In this document: positions 1-6,863 of the stretch, piece by piece
Layout: each line of letters starts with the position of its first letter
Position numbering within the stretch: position 1 is the stretch's first letter
Notes under the pieces: generated by a model
Databases searched by the model: none
What the model was told of the DNA's origin: nothing
What the model saw: only the letters and a program-made list of their open reading frames with translations
Translations under genes and position numbers: made by a program
Source: Methanoflorens sp963701995
GTDB lineage: Archaea; Halobacteriota; Bog-38; Methanoflorentales; Methanoflorentaceae
Length of the DNA stretch: 64,000 nucleotides
Assembly (NCBI GenBank): GCA_963701995.1
Contig: OY969693.1
Location: 1,984,001 to 2,048,000 of the forward strand
Direction: 5' to 3'

Positions 1-202
1 CGTTGCCTTCCATTTCAGCTACAAAATTAAAAAACTTCATCGCATGATCTACCTCTTCACGATATTGCACTCTTAAAAAATGTGAAAAGCCTGGCAGATC
101 AATAGCGGCACAATAGGCAGCCATCGATAAATAAATGTGGGCTGAATAAAATTCGAAAGTCATTTGCTCGTTAATAGCTTGATTCAATTTTGCGGAAATC
201 AT
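1..202 (-). CDS. Ferritin, N-terminal part (cut by window edge)
   Basis: Reading from an ATG at 202 toward base 1 gives 67 residues beginning MISAKLNQAINEQMTFEFYS, followed by AHIYLSMAAYC and a REEVDHAMKFF segment. This is the first two helices of a bacterial-type ferritin (FtnA family), an iron-storage and ferroxidase shell protein. Glu17 and the EEVDHA motif supply ferroxidase-centre ligands in the family. A strong Shine-Dalgarno (AGGAGG) lies 8 bases before the ATG. The gene and its flank are visibly AT-rich compared with the rest of the window, which hints at transfer. The C-terminal part lies outside the window. Confidence 0.9.
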   Translation of the reverse strand, partial: MISAKLNQAINEQMTFEFYSAHIYLSMAAYCAAIDLPGFSHFLRVQYREEVDHAMKFFNFVAEMEGN

Positions 203-381
203 TTGTCTTGCCTCCTAAAATATCATTTTGTGAATTAATCTTACTACAAGAATAAAATAAAACAAGCGTTTAATTATGATTTTAGTAATTATTATTGTGT
301 ATTTTCAGCATATAATTCTTTTATCGTAAATGTTTTTCTATAATACTAATATATTCCACACGTAATCCAAGCATTGTTTGT

Positions 382-897
382 TCAGCTTCTTAGAACTTTC
401 AAATAAACGTTCTTAACTCCATTGTTCTTCTTATCTTGAACTATCTCTTCAATTTTTGACCCAAGTTCTTTTCTGATCGCAGGATTACTTTTTACGATTT
501 GTGTCAAGGCAAAGGCAGCACACCAGCGAACCACTGTGCTCTTGTCTTTGGTATTCACTAAAAGTTTGGGAATTGCCTTTTTTACTTCAGTTGGGTATTT
601 CTGTGCCAGATTCCCTATTGTTTCAGGCACTCCCCACTTCACTCTCGGCGCCTTGTAGTTAATGTAGTCAACTAAATCGTCGATGTAAGGCGCCACGATC
701 TGAGGCTTATCCTTCGAAACGTGTTTCATTACGTCTGCAGCTGTTCCTTTTTCAACGTCAGAACCAGACTTCAAAATCTCAATTACTTGAGAAAACACTT
801 TTTGATCTTTTTCAATGCTTTCAGTTAAGAATGCAACCAGTTCCTTCGGCTTACCTTTCCAGTTTCTTATTTCATCTGTCACGTTCATATCATACAC
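382..897 (-). CDS. HEAT-repeat protein
   Basis: A 171-residue soluble protein made mostly of paired helices. At least three HEAT-like units are visible, for example around residues 45-75, 85-115 (PTEVKKAIPKLLVNTKDKS) and 120-150 (VVRWCAAFALTQIVK). Such proteins act as scaffolds or binding adaptors; no catalytic motif is seen and the partner is unknown. The start may be the second Met at 888 (MNVTDEIRNWKGK) rather than 897. It lies downstream of the ferritin gene on the same strand only in the sense of orientation, with an AT-rich 180-base gap between, so co-transcription is uncertain. Codon use is AT-rich like its neighbour. Confidence 0.8.
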   Translation of the reverse strand: MYDMNVTDEIRNWKGKPKELVAFLTESIEKDQKVFSQVIEILKSGSDVEKGTAADVMKHVSKDKPQIVAPYIDDLVDYINYKAPRVKWGVPETIGNLAQKYPTEVKKAIPKLLVNTKDKSTVVRWCAAFALTQIVKSNPAIRKELGSKIEEIVQDKKNNGVKNVYLKVLRS

Positions 898-1304
898 TTA
901 TCCGAAAGACAAATCGTACCACGTTACATGTTTCTCAAAAAGCGTGCAGGTCGGAAAAACGTCAAAATTAACTAACCTCTCTGTAGCAGCGAGGCGGCTC
1001 GCAACCAGCCCTCAACAGCCCATCCAAGTTCGCGGGATTGATGTATTCGGACTTGTATCCTTCTGCCTATCGCGACTTTGGATCTATTTATGCTACGGTT
1101 GGCCGTGAATTATCCGAAAGCTGCGGTATATCTGCTCCAAAAGTATCAGCCGCATCATCTTTTGGCAAGATCATCCAGAGAGCCCACCAATTGGCAGCTT
1201 GCCGGCGCTTTACAAGCCGTAACTTCACGAAGTTTTGCACCGGCTTGAAAAAGAAGCTTTGAGCGTCCTCCAATTTCTCAAAAGACGCTGTTATCTGCTT
1301 TTAA
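898..1304. other. Non-coding or decayed stretch
   Basis: No intact gene is supported here. Short open frames on the minus strand continue the direction of the provirus relic at 1305-1879 (about 1088-1290), but switching frames does not give a recognisable family. I read this as decayed viral sequence. Confidence 0.4.
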
Positions 1305-1451
1305 TTATTCACCTCCGTGATGATCTTCGCTATATACGGCGAACCCTGCGTCAACGAGTGTAGCCGCATCTCCGCTGTCGAGCTGCAAACCGTCGCCGGC
1401 TCTGTATCTGCCACAGCTTCTGACAAACCTTATGCTTTTAGGAACTTTCAC
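1305..1451 (-). CDS. Small virion-type protein of a provirus relic
   Basis: A 48-residue ORF starting at GTG 1451 behind an unusually strong ribosome site (AAAGGAGGTGA, 7 bases before the start). The sequence contains a YRAGDGLQLDSGDAATLVDA segment ending in GFAVY. This pattern (aromatic-x-x-G-D ... L-D ... A-x-L-V-x-x-G-x-A) is what small head-completion or decoration proteins of tailed viruses look like. It lies directly downstream of terminase fragments on the same strand, which supports a viral origin. The exact role is inferred. Confidence 0.6.
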   Translation of the reverse strand: MKVPKSIRFVRSCGRYRAGDGLQLDSGDAATLVDAGFAVYSEDHHGGE

Positions 1452-1461
1452 CTTGCGCTCA

Positions 1462-1879
1462 CCTCCTTTTTACCAAATGAGTATAGGGCTCGTAAGGCCC
1501 CACGTAACCGCTGAGAACAGCAAAAGCTCGAGCGCACATATAGGGTCAGCGAAGCCTTTGTGGCCCCGTAGAACGCTTCCCCGCTCTCCGAAATTTTCTG
1601 CTCGTAGTTTGAGGGCTCTTGAATCAGGTTATCGGCCTCTCCGCTCTTATCCGAAAAGATGCACGCTCCCGCTCTCAAGTGCCGTGATGATGAGCGAGGC
1701 GAGCTGCTGTTTTGAGACTTGTCGTCAAAGTCGATATTGCTCGGTCGGCAATGCCTTTTGCACGATCTCCACGACCGGCCGACCAATCCCGGTCGCATCA
1801 CAGTACCGGTTTGCAGATATGAGTTTTGTCCAGCATAGGCTTCAAGCTGCCGGTCGAGTTTGACCAGCTTCTTCACCAT
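1462..1879 (-). pseudogene. Terminase large subunit, nuclease-domain remnant
   Basis: Three reading frames must be joined. First comes VKKLVKLDRQLEAYAGQNSYL. It is followed after a shift by CDATGIGRPVVEIVQKAL, then an in-frame stop, then VSKQQLASLIITALESGSVHLF. The last pieces are EPSNYEQKISESGEAFYGA and, in another frame, FADPICALELLLFSA. This order matches the C-terminal RNase H-like nuclease domain of tailed-virus terminases (the DATGxGRPVV strand and the terminal acidic, D-containing helix). The ATPase half is absent. The gene is therefore 5'-truncated and frameshifted, a provirus relic. Confidence 0.6.
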
Positions 1880-2341
1880 CCTCGTTCCATTCTTTCACCT
1901 TTCTGCGTTAGTGCATTGCTCGACTTGAACCTGTCAAATAGTCCCACGTTGATCCCCCAGTACAAGCACGCGGGCATATTTATAATTCTTCTTTAAATTG
2001 GGAACACAGGTAGCTCACTTGCTATGCTGGGGAATCCTTTAGCTACCTTGCTAGGCAAGAGGGAGCCCTTGCGCTTGTTTTCACTCAACCGAAACCCCAA
2101 AAAAAGATACATCAAAAATCGGGATTATCAAAATACCTTAACGTGCTCGTGGCGGCTTTAGTCATTTCTCAAGCGATTTGTGAACAAAAACGCCCTCACG
2201 ATTACGCTCCGTTATATGCTTTCGTCTAGCGCATCGGCAGCAGAATCGTGAGGGTCGAGTAGAAACGACATCGGTGCTGCGTCTGTTGTGGAGAAGCAAC
2301 ATGACAAGGATTATTACGATAAAGAAGTATTTTTGGGAAGG
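1880..2341. other. Intergenic stretch without a supported gene
   Basis: No convincing ORF on either strand. It contains an 11-bp inverted repeat (2193-2203 with 2244-2254) and, near 2285-2318, a sequence that looks like a decayed copy of the CRISPR-type repeat that follows (AGCAACAT and ACAAGGATT are shared). Confidence 0.4.
2193..2254. repeat. Inverted repeat with 40-base loop
   Basis: CCCTCACGATT at 2193-2203 is matched by its exact reverse complement AATCGTGAGGG at 2244-2254. It could be a structured RNA, a recombination site or the end of a lost element; nothing distinguishes these. Confidence 0.45.
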
Positions 2342-2827
2342 GTTGCAGAGCAACATCCACTAAAATAAGGATTGAAATCGAGGATTCAAAACATAAGGGT
2401 GGTTCTACAGTTATGACCGAAGGAGATTGGTTTAAAGTGAGAATGTGGGAGTTAAAGAAGCTGCTGCGTGGTTCCGATTACAATACCATATACGATGAGT
2501 TCGGGGGTGAAGTTATCGCTGACCTAACTGAATGGCTCAAGATGAAAGGAGCAGCGAAGTTCCAGAATAACCTCAATCCAGTGGTTGCAATCACAGAGAA
2601 AGACGATGTGGTATTCCTCCAGGACTTCGAAGAAGCTCCTACCGACCGGAGCAAAGCGATTATTCACCTTGACGGGCTGTATGAGTTTATAAAAGAAAAG
2701 GTGCACCAAGATGTCTAGATCCATCGCTGTAAGGCTGCAGAGCAACATCCACTAAAACAAGGATCGAAACCGCACTTAGATGCAATAAGCGCTGGAAAGA
2801 TCAGTTGCAGAGCAACATCCACTAAAA
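2342..2827 (+). CRISPR. Relic CRISPR-type repeats, no cas genes
   Basis: Three copies of a 37-base repeat are present: 2342-2378, 2734-2770 and a 3'-degenerate copy at 2804-2827. All share GAGCAACATCCACTAAA. The first two end in AAGGATTGAAA(T/C) or AAGGATCGAAAC, the typical 3' end of archaeal repeats. Repeats 2 and 3 are separated by a 33-base unique stretch, a normal spacer length. Between repeats 1 and 2 lie 355 bases that begin with a 34-base spacer-sized segment and then a complete small gene. Loss of the 3' end in the last copy is normal for the trailer end of an array. Confidence 0.65.
2413..2718 (+). CDS. Acidic 101-residue protein lodged inside the CRISPR relic
   Basis: The ORF starts at ATG 2413, exactly 34 bases after the first repeat, and ends 15 bases before the second. 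A GGGTGG ribosome-site candidate lies about 10 bases upstream. The product has amphipathic helices near residues 5-20 and 30-47, a strand-like stretch VVAITEKDDVVFLQDF at about 58-73 and a C-terminal helix. It is acidic, has no signal peptide or membrane segment, and contains no Cys. I recognise no family. Its location inside the array suggests, but does not prove, a link to CRISPR function, for example an inhibitor or a repeat-regulated gene. Confidence 0.65.
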   Translation: MTEGDWFKVRMWELKKLLRGSDYNTIYDEFGGEVIADLTEWLKMKGAAKFQNNLNPVVAITEKDDVVFLQDFEEAPTDRSKAIIHLDGLYEFIKEKVHQDV

Positions 2828-3145
2828 GGCGTGTGTGTCTTTTCAGCTGCGCTTGCGTGTTCCATTCGCCCTCTCCGTAGCTCCTGACTCGTTATTTCTT
2901 TTTTCGATTCCCTTTGATTTATGGCCCCCTTCAGCAGCAACGCTGCAACCTTCTCATTTTACAGCAAAAAAGTGCCTTCGAGGGCATTTCAAACTATCAA
3001 GAAAAAAAGGAAAAAAAGGTAATAAGCACGCTGAAAACAAGCCGCGCGATAAGCAGCCACGCTAAGGCCCGGATCCGGGCTTGGTGGCACGTGTAGGCTA
3101 TAGACCAGCTCACCAAGTGTCCACGTGCGAACCGTAGAGGCTTTT
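2828..3145. other. Intergenic stretch
   Basis: Nothing coding is supported. A weak hairpin (AGTGCC ... GGCATT around 2969-2987), A-rich runs and a GC-rich palindrome near 3067-3080 may be transcription ends. Confidence 0.35.
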
Positions 3146-3354
3146 TCATTCAAGAATTTTATCAGTCTCCTCTCGCTCCTTTGCTTTCTCTCTCGAGTCC
3201 TCGGCTGCTGTTTGGGTGTCTAACTTACGCCTCAAATCATCCATAGCCGCCCGCACCCGTAGAATCTCGGCTCGATACTGAGTATAAAGCTCTGGAAAAT
3301 CCTCTAAATAGAGGTCAATCTCGTCACAGCGTCATACAACACGTCGCTAATCAT
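3146..3354 (-). pseudogene. Frameshifted small coiled-coil gene
   Basis: Starts at ATG 3354 behind a GGGAGG ribosome site with MISDVLYDAV, then hits a stop. A one-base shift continues as DEIDLYLEDFPELYTQYRAE, a following ILRVRAAMDDLRRKL helix, and an acidic, charged tail ending at TGA 3146. The C-terminal 50 residues read as a coiled coil. Either a recent frameshift or a sequencing error explains the break. No family recognised. It is the last member of a run of small minus-strand genes. Confidence 0.5.
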
Positions 3355-3430
3355 CTTTCTGGACCTCCCAAAGGTTCAAAGGTTCGATTCGCATAATGCA
3401 GCATGCGGCATCAATAAACTCGTATCAGTC

Positions 3431-3547
3431 CTACAGTAGTAGCAGCAACAGGGCGATAAACAAAACTGCTATGAGCGAACCCCTTTTCACGAGATGTTCA
3501 GATGCGTCTGCAATGCGCTTTAAGTGGTCTTTTTCTCCCGGTCGCAC
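3431..3547 (-). CDS. 38-residue single-pass membrane protein
   Basis: A GTG start at 3547 opens MRPGEKDHLKRIADASEHLV, followed by KRGSLIAV and a C-terminal hydrophobic helix ending in six Leu. This gives a charged N-terminus with a tail anchor. No ribosome site is seen. Its position within a row of tiny genes suggests a viral or plasmid origin; no homologue is recognised. Confidence 0.45.
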   Translation of the reverse strand: MRPGEKDHLKRIADASEHLVKRGSLIAVLFIALLLLLL

Positions 3548-3572
3548 GTCCTAATCAACCGCGCCTCTTTTT

Positions 3573-3728
3573 TTAAATCCCCTGCTCCTCGGCAAATTCA
3601 ACGCTCAGAAAAAACGTCTTTGAAATCGCAGTCTTGCGCAAGCTGATTGAATAACGCAATTGCCCCCGTATGTCTGCGAGCGTTATCTTGGTATCAGCAA
3701 TCGTGGCTATCATTAGTTTTTCAGACAT
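3573..3728 (-). CDS. 51-residue protein of the small-gene cluster
   Basis: ATG 3728 to TAA 3573 reads MSEKLMIATIADTKITLADI and continues with RGQLRYSISLRKTAISK to a FFLSVEFAEEQGI end. It has balanced composition and looks coding, with alternating strand-like segments. It follows the 3765-4048 gene by 36 bases. Function unknown. Confidence 0.5.
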   Translation of the reverse strand: MSEKLMIATIADTKITLADIRGQLRYSISLRKTAISKTFFLSVEFAEEQGI

Positions 3729-3764
3729 AGGTAACGAATGTAAGAGAGTGAATTAATTTACCCG

Positions 3765-4048
3765 TTAATCATAGACCGTCAAAGGTTCATTAAATTCGCT
3801 AGCTGTAAGCTTCGCGGCGATGCCGAGCGCGTCCCTTTTTGCGAATATTATCGCCGTCCGCGCCTCGTGGCATATTGACGGTTCTACGCTACCTACGAGA
3901 ACGGCCTCGACGTGCGGCAACGACTATAATGAATGGCGCTATTTATTCGTTCTCGATGCCACTTCCGAAATATGCGAGCTTTTTCTATCCCTGTTCTTAA
4001 ATGACACGCCTCGTACGGCCTATTATCAACATATATTGGTAATGTCAT
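3765..4048 (-). pseudogene. Frameshifted small gene of about 94 residues
   Basis: From ATG 4048 the frame reads MTLPIYVDNRPYEACHLRTG, then IEKARIFRKWHRERINSAIHY. A shift is needed near 3910 to continue as LPHVEAVLVGSVEPSICHEA, then RTAIIFAKRDALGIAAKLTA and SEFNEPLTVYD to TAA 3765. Both halves look like real protein and join smoothly, so this is one gene with a frameshift, or a second gene starting at TTG. Possibly the first gene of the minus-strand cluster. No family recognised. Confidence 0.5.
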
Positions 4049-4115
4049 CTTATCAGGACCGAAAACGACGGTGAGAAAATCTTAACTGGCCAGCGGAATA
4101 ACTCACTTAACAACG

Positions 4116-4232
4116 ATGATGGATTGTCGACGGTGCGAAAAGTTTAACGGTTGCAAACTGCGCGGTAAGGGGGATCGCGTCCCATATTGCGATCAGTACC
4201 GACGTCCGCACCGTATCATGTACACGACATAG
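4116..4232 (+). CDS. Cys-rich 38-residue protein (zinc-binding candidate)
   Basis: ATG 4116 (or the adjacent ATG 4119) opens MMDCRRCEKFNGCKLRGKGD and then RVPYCDQYRR to a short tail. Four Cys in a C-x2-C-x5-C-x11-C arrangement could bind one metal ion, as in many tiny viral zinc proteins. First of three closely spaced plus-strand genes. Confidence 0.5.
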   Translation: MMDCRRCEKFNGCKLRGKGDRVPYCDQYRRPHRIMYTT

Positions 4233-4257
4233 CAAGAAGCCGTCATAGAGGTTGCCG

Positions 4258-4401
4258 ATGACTAGCCTGGAACCGCGCTTTTATCCAAGCCAAGACGTTA
4301 AGTGCATAAATTATGACCGCGCTTCTATGTGGTTTATTGGTCTCGCGCTTATCATTATAGGCTTTTTTTATCTTTTTTATACTAAAGCAACACTTGTTTG
4401 A
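4258..4401 (+). CDS. 47-residue single-pass membrane protein
   Basis: ATG 4258 to TGA 4401. About 24 polar residues are followed by a hydrophobic segment (SMWFIGLALIIIGFFYLFY) and a short KATLV tail. The next gene's ribosome site (GAGGGAGGATAA) overlaps its stop, so the two are co-transcribed. Function unknown. Confidence 0.55.
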   Translation: MTSLEPRFYPSQDVKCINYDRASMWFIGLALIIIGFFYLFYTKATLV

Positions 4402-4416
4402 GGGAGGATAAACACA

Positions 4417-4752
4417 ATGACCAATAAAGAGAAGTTTATCTTGAACGAGCTTAAGCGGCTCCAGGGCGAGATCGACGTGCTTAAGGAAGTCTACGCGCAT
4501 TATTTGGATGAAGGACTGAAGCGCGAGGCACGGGTCGAGGATGCAATGAATAAAATGCTTACTATAACGAAGGAGCGGGTAACAGAGGCCGATAGCGAGC
4601 AATCAGAGAAAAATATCACGCACTCGAAGAGGCCGGTGGAGAAGATTGCGGAGCTTGAGGAGAAGATTGCGGAGCTTGAGGAGAAGATTGCGGAGCTTGA
4701 GGAGAAGATTGCGGAGCTTGAGGAGAAGATTGCGGAGCTTGAGGAGACATGA
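4417..4752 (+). CDS. Coiled-coil protein with perfect heptad tail
   Basis: 111 residues, preceded by a strong ribosome site. The first 70 residues are helical and charged (FILNELKRLQGEIDVLKEVY). The end consists of five identical heptads EKIAELE followed by ET. With Ile at position a and Leu at d this is an ideal dimeric or trimeric coiled coil, likely used for self-association. The preceding membrane protein in the same operon is a plausible partner. The five heptads are also identical at DNA level, which indicates recent repeat expansion. Confidence 0.75.
   Translation: MTNKEKFILNELKRLQGEIDVLKEVYAHYLDEGLKREARVEDAMNKMLTITKERVTEADSEQSEKNITHSKRPVEKIAELEEKIAELEEKIAELEEKIAELEEKIAELEET
4639..4743 (+). 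repeat. Five perfect 21-base tandem repeats
   Basis: The unit GAGAAGATTGCGGAGCTTGAG repeats in frame five times without a mismatch (one 20-base limit apart from its final base). It encodes the heptad tail of the coiled-coil gene at 4417-4752. Confidence 0.95.
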
Positions 4753-5244
4753 ACAAGGGCGCGTTTTTTTGTACAACTGAGAGTTAACCCTCCTCTTATT
4801 TTCCAGTGTTCTTTTTTTAAGAGTTTGAATGGCGTGGAGCCTTCACGTGGAACAACCGTAGACGGCTCCTTTTCCCTAAACACTTCAGAATGTTGAGTAT
4901 GCGCAGTGATCAATTTGCGTGGGTTTACAGCCGCTTAACGGGGCTCTCTTTCGCAGAGAGTTTCTCTTCTTCCGATCGCAGCGATTAAGCGAGAGCGCTG
5001 ACGAGGTGCTTATTACTATGCTGTCGATCAATACCAGATGCTTTTTTTAATTTACCAGAATCTGTGCTGCACGAGATTCATCACCGCAGCAGAATCTCTG
5101 TCGATCGTGCAAAAGCAGATTACGCCTATCCAGCAATATGGTTGCCCCACCATTTCTGCGGGCTTTGGAATCTACGAACACAGTCTGCGAACGTTGCAAG
5201 TGGGTGGCAGCAACTATAAGCTTATGCGAGTCCATATATAACTA
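4753..5244. other. Intergenic stretch upstream of tfe
   Basis: T-rich runs after 4763 and at 4811-4819 look like transcription ends. A CTCTCT-TTCGC-AGAGAG hairpin lies near 4943-4960. No ORF is supported; the frame at 5038-5241 has no family resemblance or ribosome site. CTATAAG near 5214-5220 is a suitable TATA element for a leaderless tfe start at 5245. Confidence 0.4.
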
Positions 5245-5817
5245 GTGAAGAAAAACAAAGAAGACAAAGCAACGCTGGCGTATCTCGAGAAGTTGGTTGG
5301 TCAACAGGGCCTTGAAATGATCAAGCGACTTTCAAAAAATGAGTTGACGGACCAGCAGATAGCAGAAGAAACTGGTTCTGACCTGAACACTGTGAGGCGG
5401 ACGCTATTCACTTTGTACGAGCATCGCCTCGCCTTCTATACGCTTCAGCGCGACAAAGAAACTGGATGGATGTTGTATCGATGGCTCGTAAACTTTGACG
5501 ATATTGAGCGTCGCCTCGCTGATGATGCTAACAAGCTTATCTCAAAGCTCGAGACGTGGCTGGATGGAGAGCTGAACACCGCCTATTACACGTGTGACAA
5601 CAACTGCGGCCGCTACACGTTTGACATGGCGAGTGGCTACATGTGTGGATACGAATTTGTGTGCCCTGTGTGCAAGCAAAGCCTCCACTACGACGACACG
5701 TCCAAGCTGACCGATACTATGCAAGGAAAAATTAGCGAATTAAAGACCGACGTTCAAGCCGTCTTCTATCCGGAGAACTCGTCGATTTTTGAACTTGTCC
5801 AGACAGAACAAGAATAA
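5245..5817 (+). CDS. tfe: Transcription factor E (TFE alpha)
   Basis: 190 residues starting at GTG. Residues 1-95 form the winged helix that contacts the non-template strand and the RNA polymerase clamp (LTDQQIAEETGSDLNTVRRT, typical recognition helix). Residues 115-160 form a zinc ribbon with Cys in YTCDNNCGRYTF and FVCPVCKQSL. The factor stabilises the open complex at TBP/TFB promoters and is homologous to eukaryotic TFIIE alpha. It is alone among accessory genes. The start is supported by a TATA-like element about 27 bases upstream, which fits a leaderless mRNA. Confidence 0.93.
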   Translation: MKKNKEDKATLAYLEKLVGQQGLEMIKRLSKNELTDQQIAEETGSDLNTVRRTLFTLYEHRLAFYTLQRDKETGWMLYRWLVNFDDIERRLADDANKLISKLETWLDGELNTAYYTCDNNCGRYTFDMASGYMCGYEFVCPVCKQSLHYDDTSKLTDTMQGKISELKTDVQAVFYPENSSIFELVQTEQE

Positions 5818-5910
5818 AAAGCCTTGTCGCGCGTCAAGTCGGGCACCTTTTTTCGCGCTCTGCCGGTTGAAGTCCTGATGTCCTTGAAATGGAGACCGAT
5901 TCCACGCCTG

Positions 5911-6135
5911 CTAAAAGACTGACTTTTGCAGCGCCTCCTCCACTGTCTGATGTGGGGTTTCACTTTTTTCGCTGAGCAAGGCTTTGATAATCGGCTGCAC
6001 GGCTCTCGTATCACCGATCTCCCCGAGCGCATAGGCGGCGTTGCCCCGAACCGTGCTGTCTGTGTCACCTAATGCCCGAATGAGTGGTTCTAAGGCTTTT
6101 TTGTCACCGCGAGCTCTCGTGCACACCGCCCCCAC
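5911..6135 (-). CDS. Short HEAT/PBS-lyase repeat protein, probably a fragment
   Basis: 74 residues with two HEAT-like units (KKALEPLIRALGDTDSTVRG, then NAAYALGEIGDTRAVQPIIKALL). These repeats normally occur in longer scaffolds, so this may be the surviving end of a larger gene. The sequence before 6135 shows no continuation in any frame I could follow. It ends in EEALQKSVF. Confidence 0.55.
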   Translation of the reverse strand: MGAVCTRARGDKKALEPLIRALGDTDSTVRGNAAYALGEIGDTRAVQPIIKALLSEKSETPHQTVEEALQKSVF

Positions 6136-6411
6136 GCGCTATTATCGCAAGACCACACGATCCGTTTTTACGGGCGTTTCGCGGGTAGCGGCACGCCTCA
6201 AGCAAACGTTCTCGATATGGATGCAGGTCGACGACTATGCTCAGAAAAGCCCAAGAATTTGAGTACAATTAGAAATCGTTCAAAAAAAAGGTATCGTTAA
6301 AGGAAAAACTGATGGAAAAACAACATCCTCGTCAAAATACCAGGGGCCAAACCCCACAACAACAATGCAGTCGATCCATCGTCAAAAAACAACGTAGATA
6401 GATAACCGAGG

Positions 6412-6702
6412 TTACTCGACTTCCCCTAAGGCTTCTACTTCCTCAGGAACTTCGACGACCTCAGCGACCGCACAGTTGCGCTTTATGGCTTTGATTTCAA
6501 TCTTAACTGAGTCATTGACCTTTGTGTTTGGAACAAAAATCACAAGACCGCTAATGCGCGCAATGCCATCACCTTGTCTGGCAGTGTCTTCAATCTTCAC
6601 ATCGTATTGTTTGCCGACGTCCACAGGAGCATCGTTAAACGATCCGCTGCCGTACTTGTTAAAACTGCTACTGCCGAAAGAGCTTTGATTTGATCTATAC
6701 AT
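6412..6702 (-). CDS. TRAM-domain RNA-binding protein
   Basis: 96 residues behind a strong ribosome site (GGAGGTGAAAC-ATG). An Ser/Gly/Asn-rich N-terminal 24 residues precedes a TRAM beta barrel (residues 28-85: VGKQYDVKIEDTARQGDGIA, RISGLVIFVPN, VNDSVKIEIKAIKRNCAVAE) and an acidic tail. Small archaeal TRAM proteins bind RNA and act as chaperones much like bacterial cold-shock proteins. Stand-alone, with its own promoter region. Confidence 0.9.
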   Translation of the reverse strand: MYRSNQSSFGSSSFNKYGSGSFNDAPVDVGKQYDVKIEDTARQGDGIARISGLVIFVPNTKVNDSVKIEIKAIKRNCAVAEVVEVPEEVEALGEVE

Positions 6703-6863
6703 GTTTCACCTCCGTTTTTGTTGTGAGAGAATATATGTTTCAATCATATAAGGTCTTATGCCGCGTGGCTTGTGCCGCGAGACGCATAATCGCCCGCATA
6801 TTCACCACGTCAAACAGTATGCACCGACCAAGACCAGCAAAGGTCGGCTCGGGCACCCACAAC

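Noticed and set aside
3368..3400. GGTTCGATTC stretch like a tRNA T-arm
   Set aside because: No matching acceptor or anticodon stem could be built on either side.
5038..5241. 67-codon plus-strand ORF before tfe
   Set aside because: Composition is not protein-like, there is no ribosome site, and it contains the tfe promoter.
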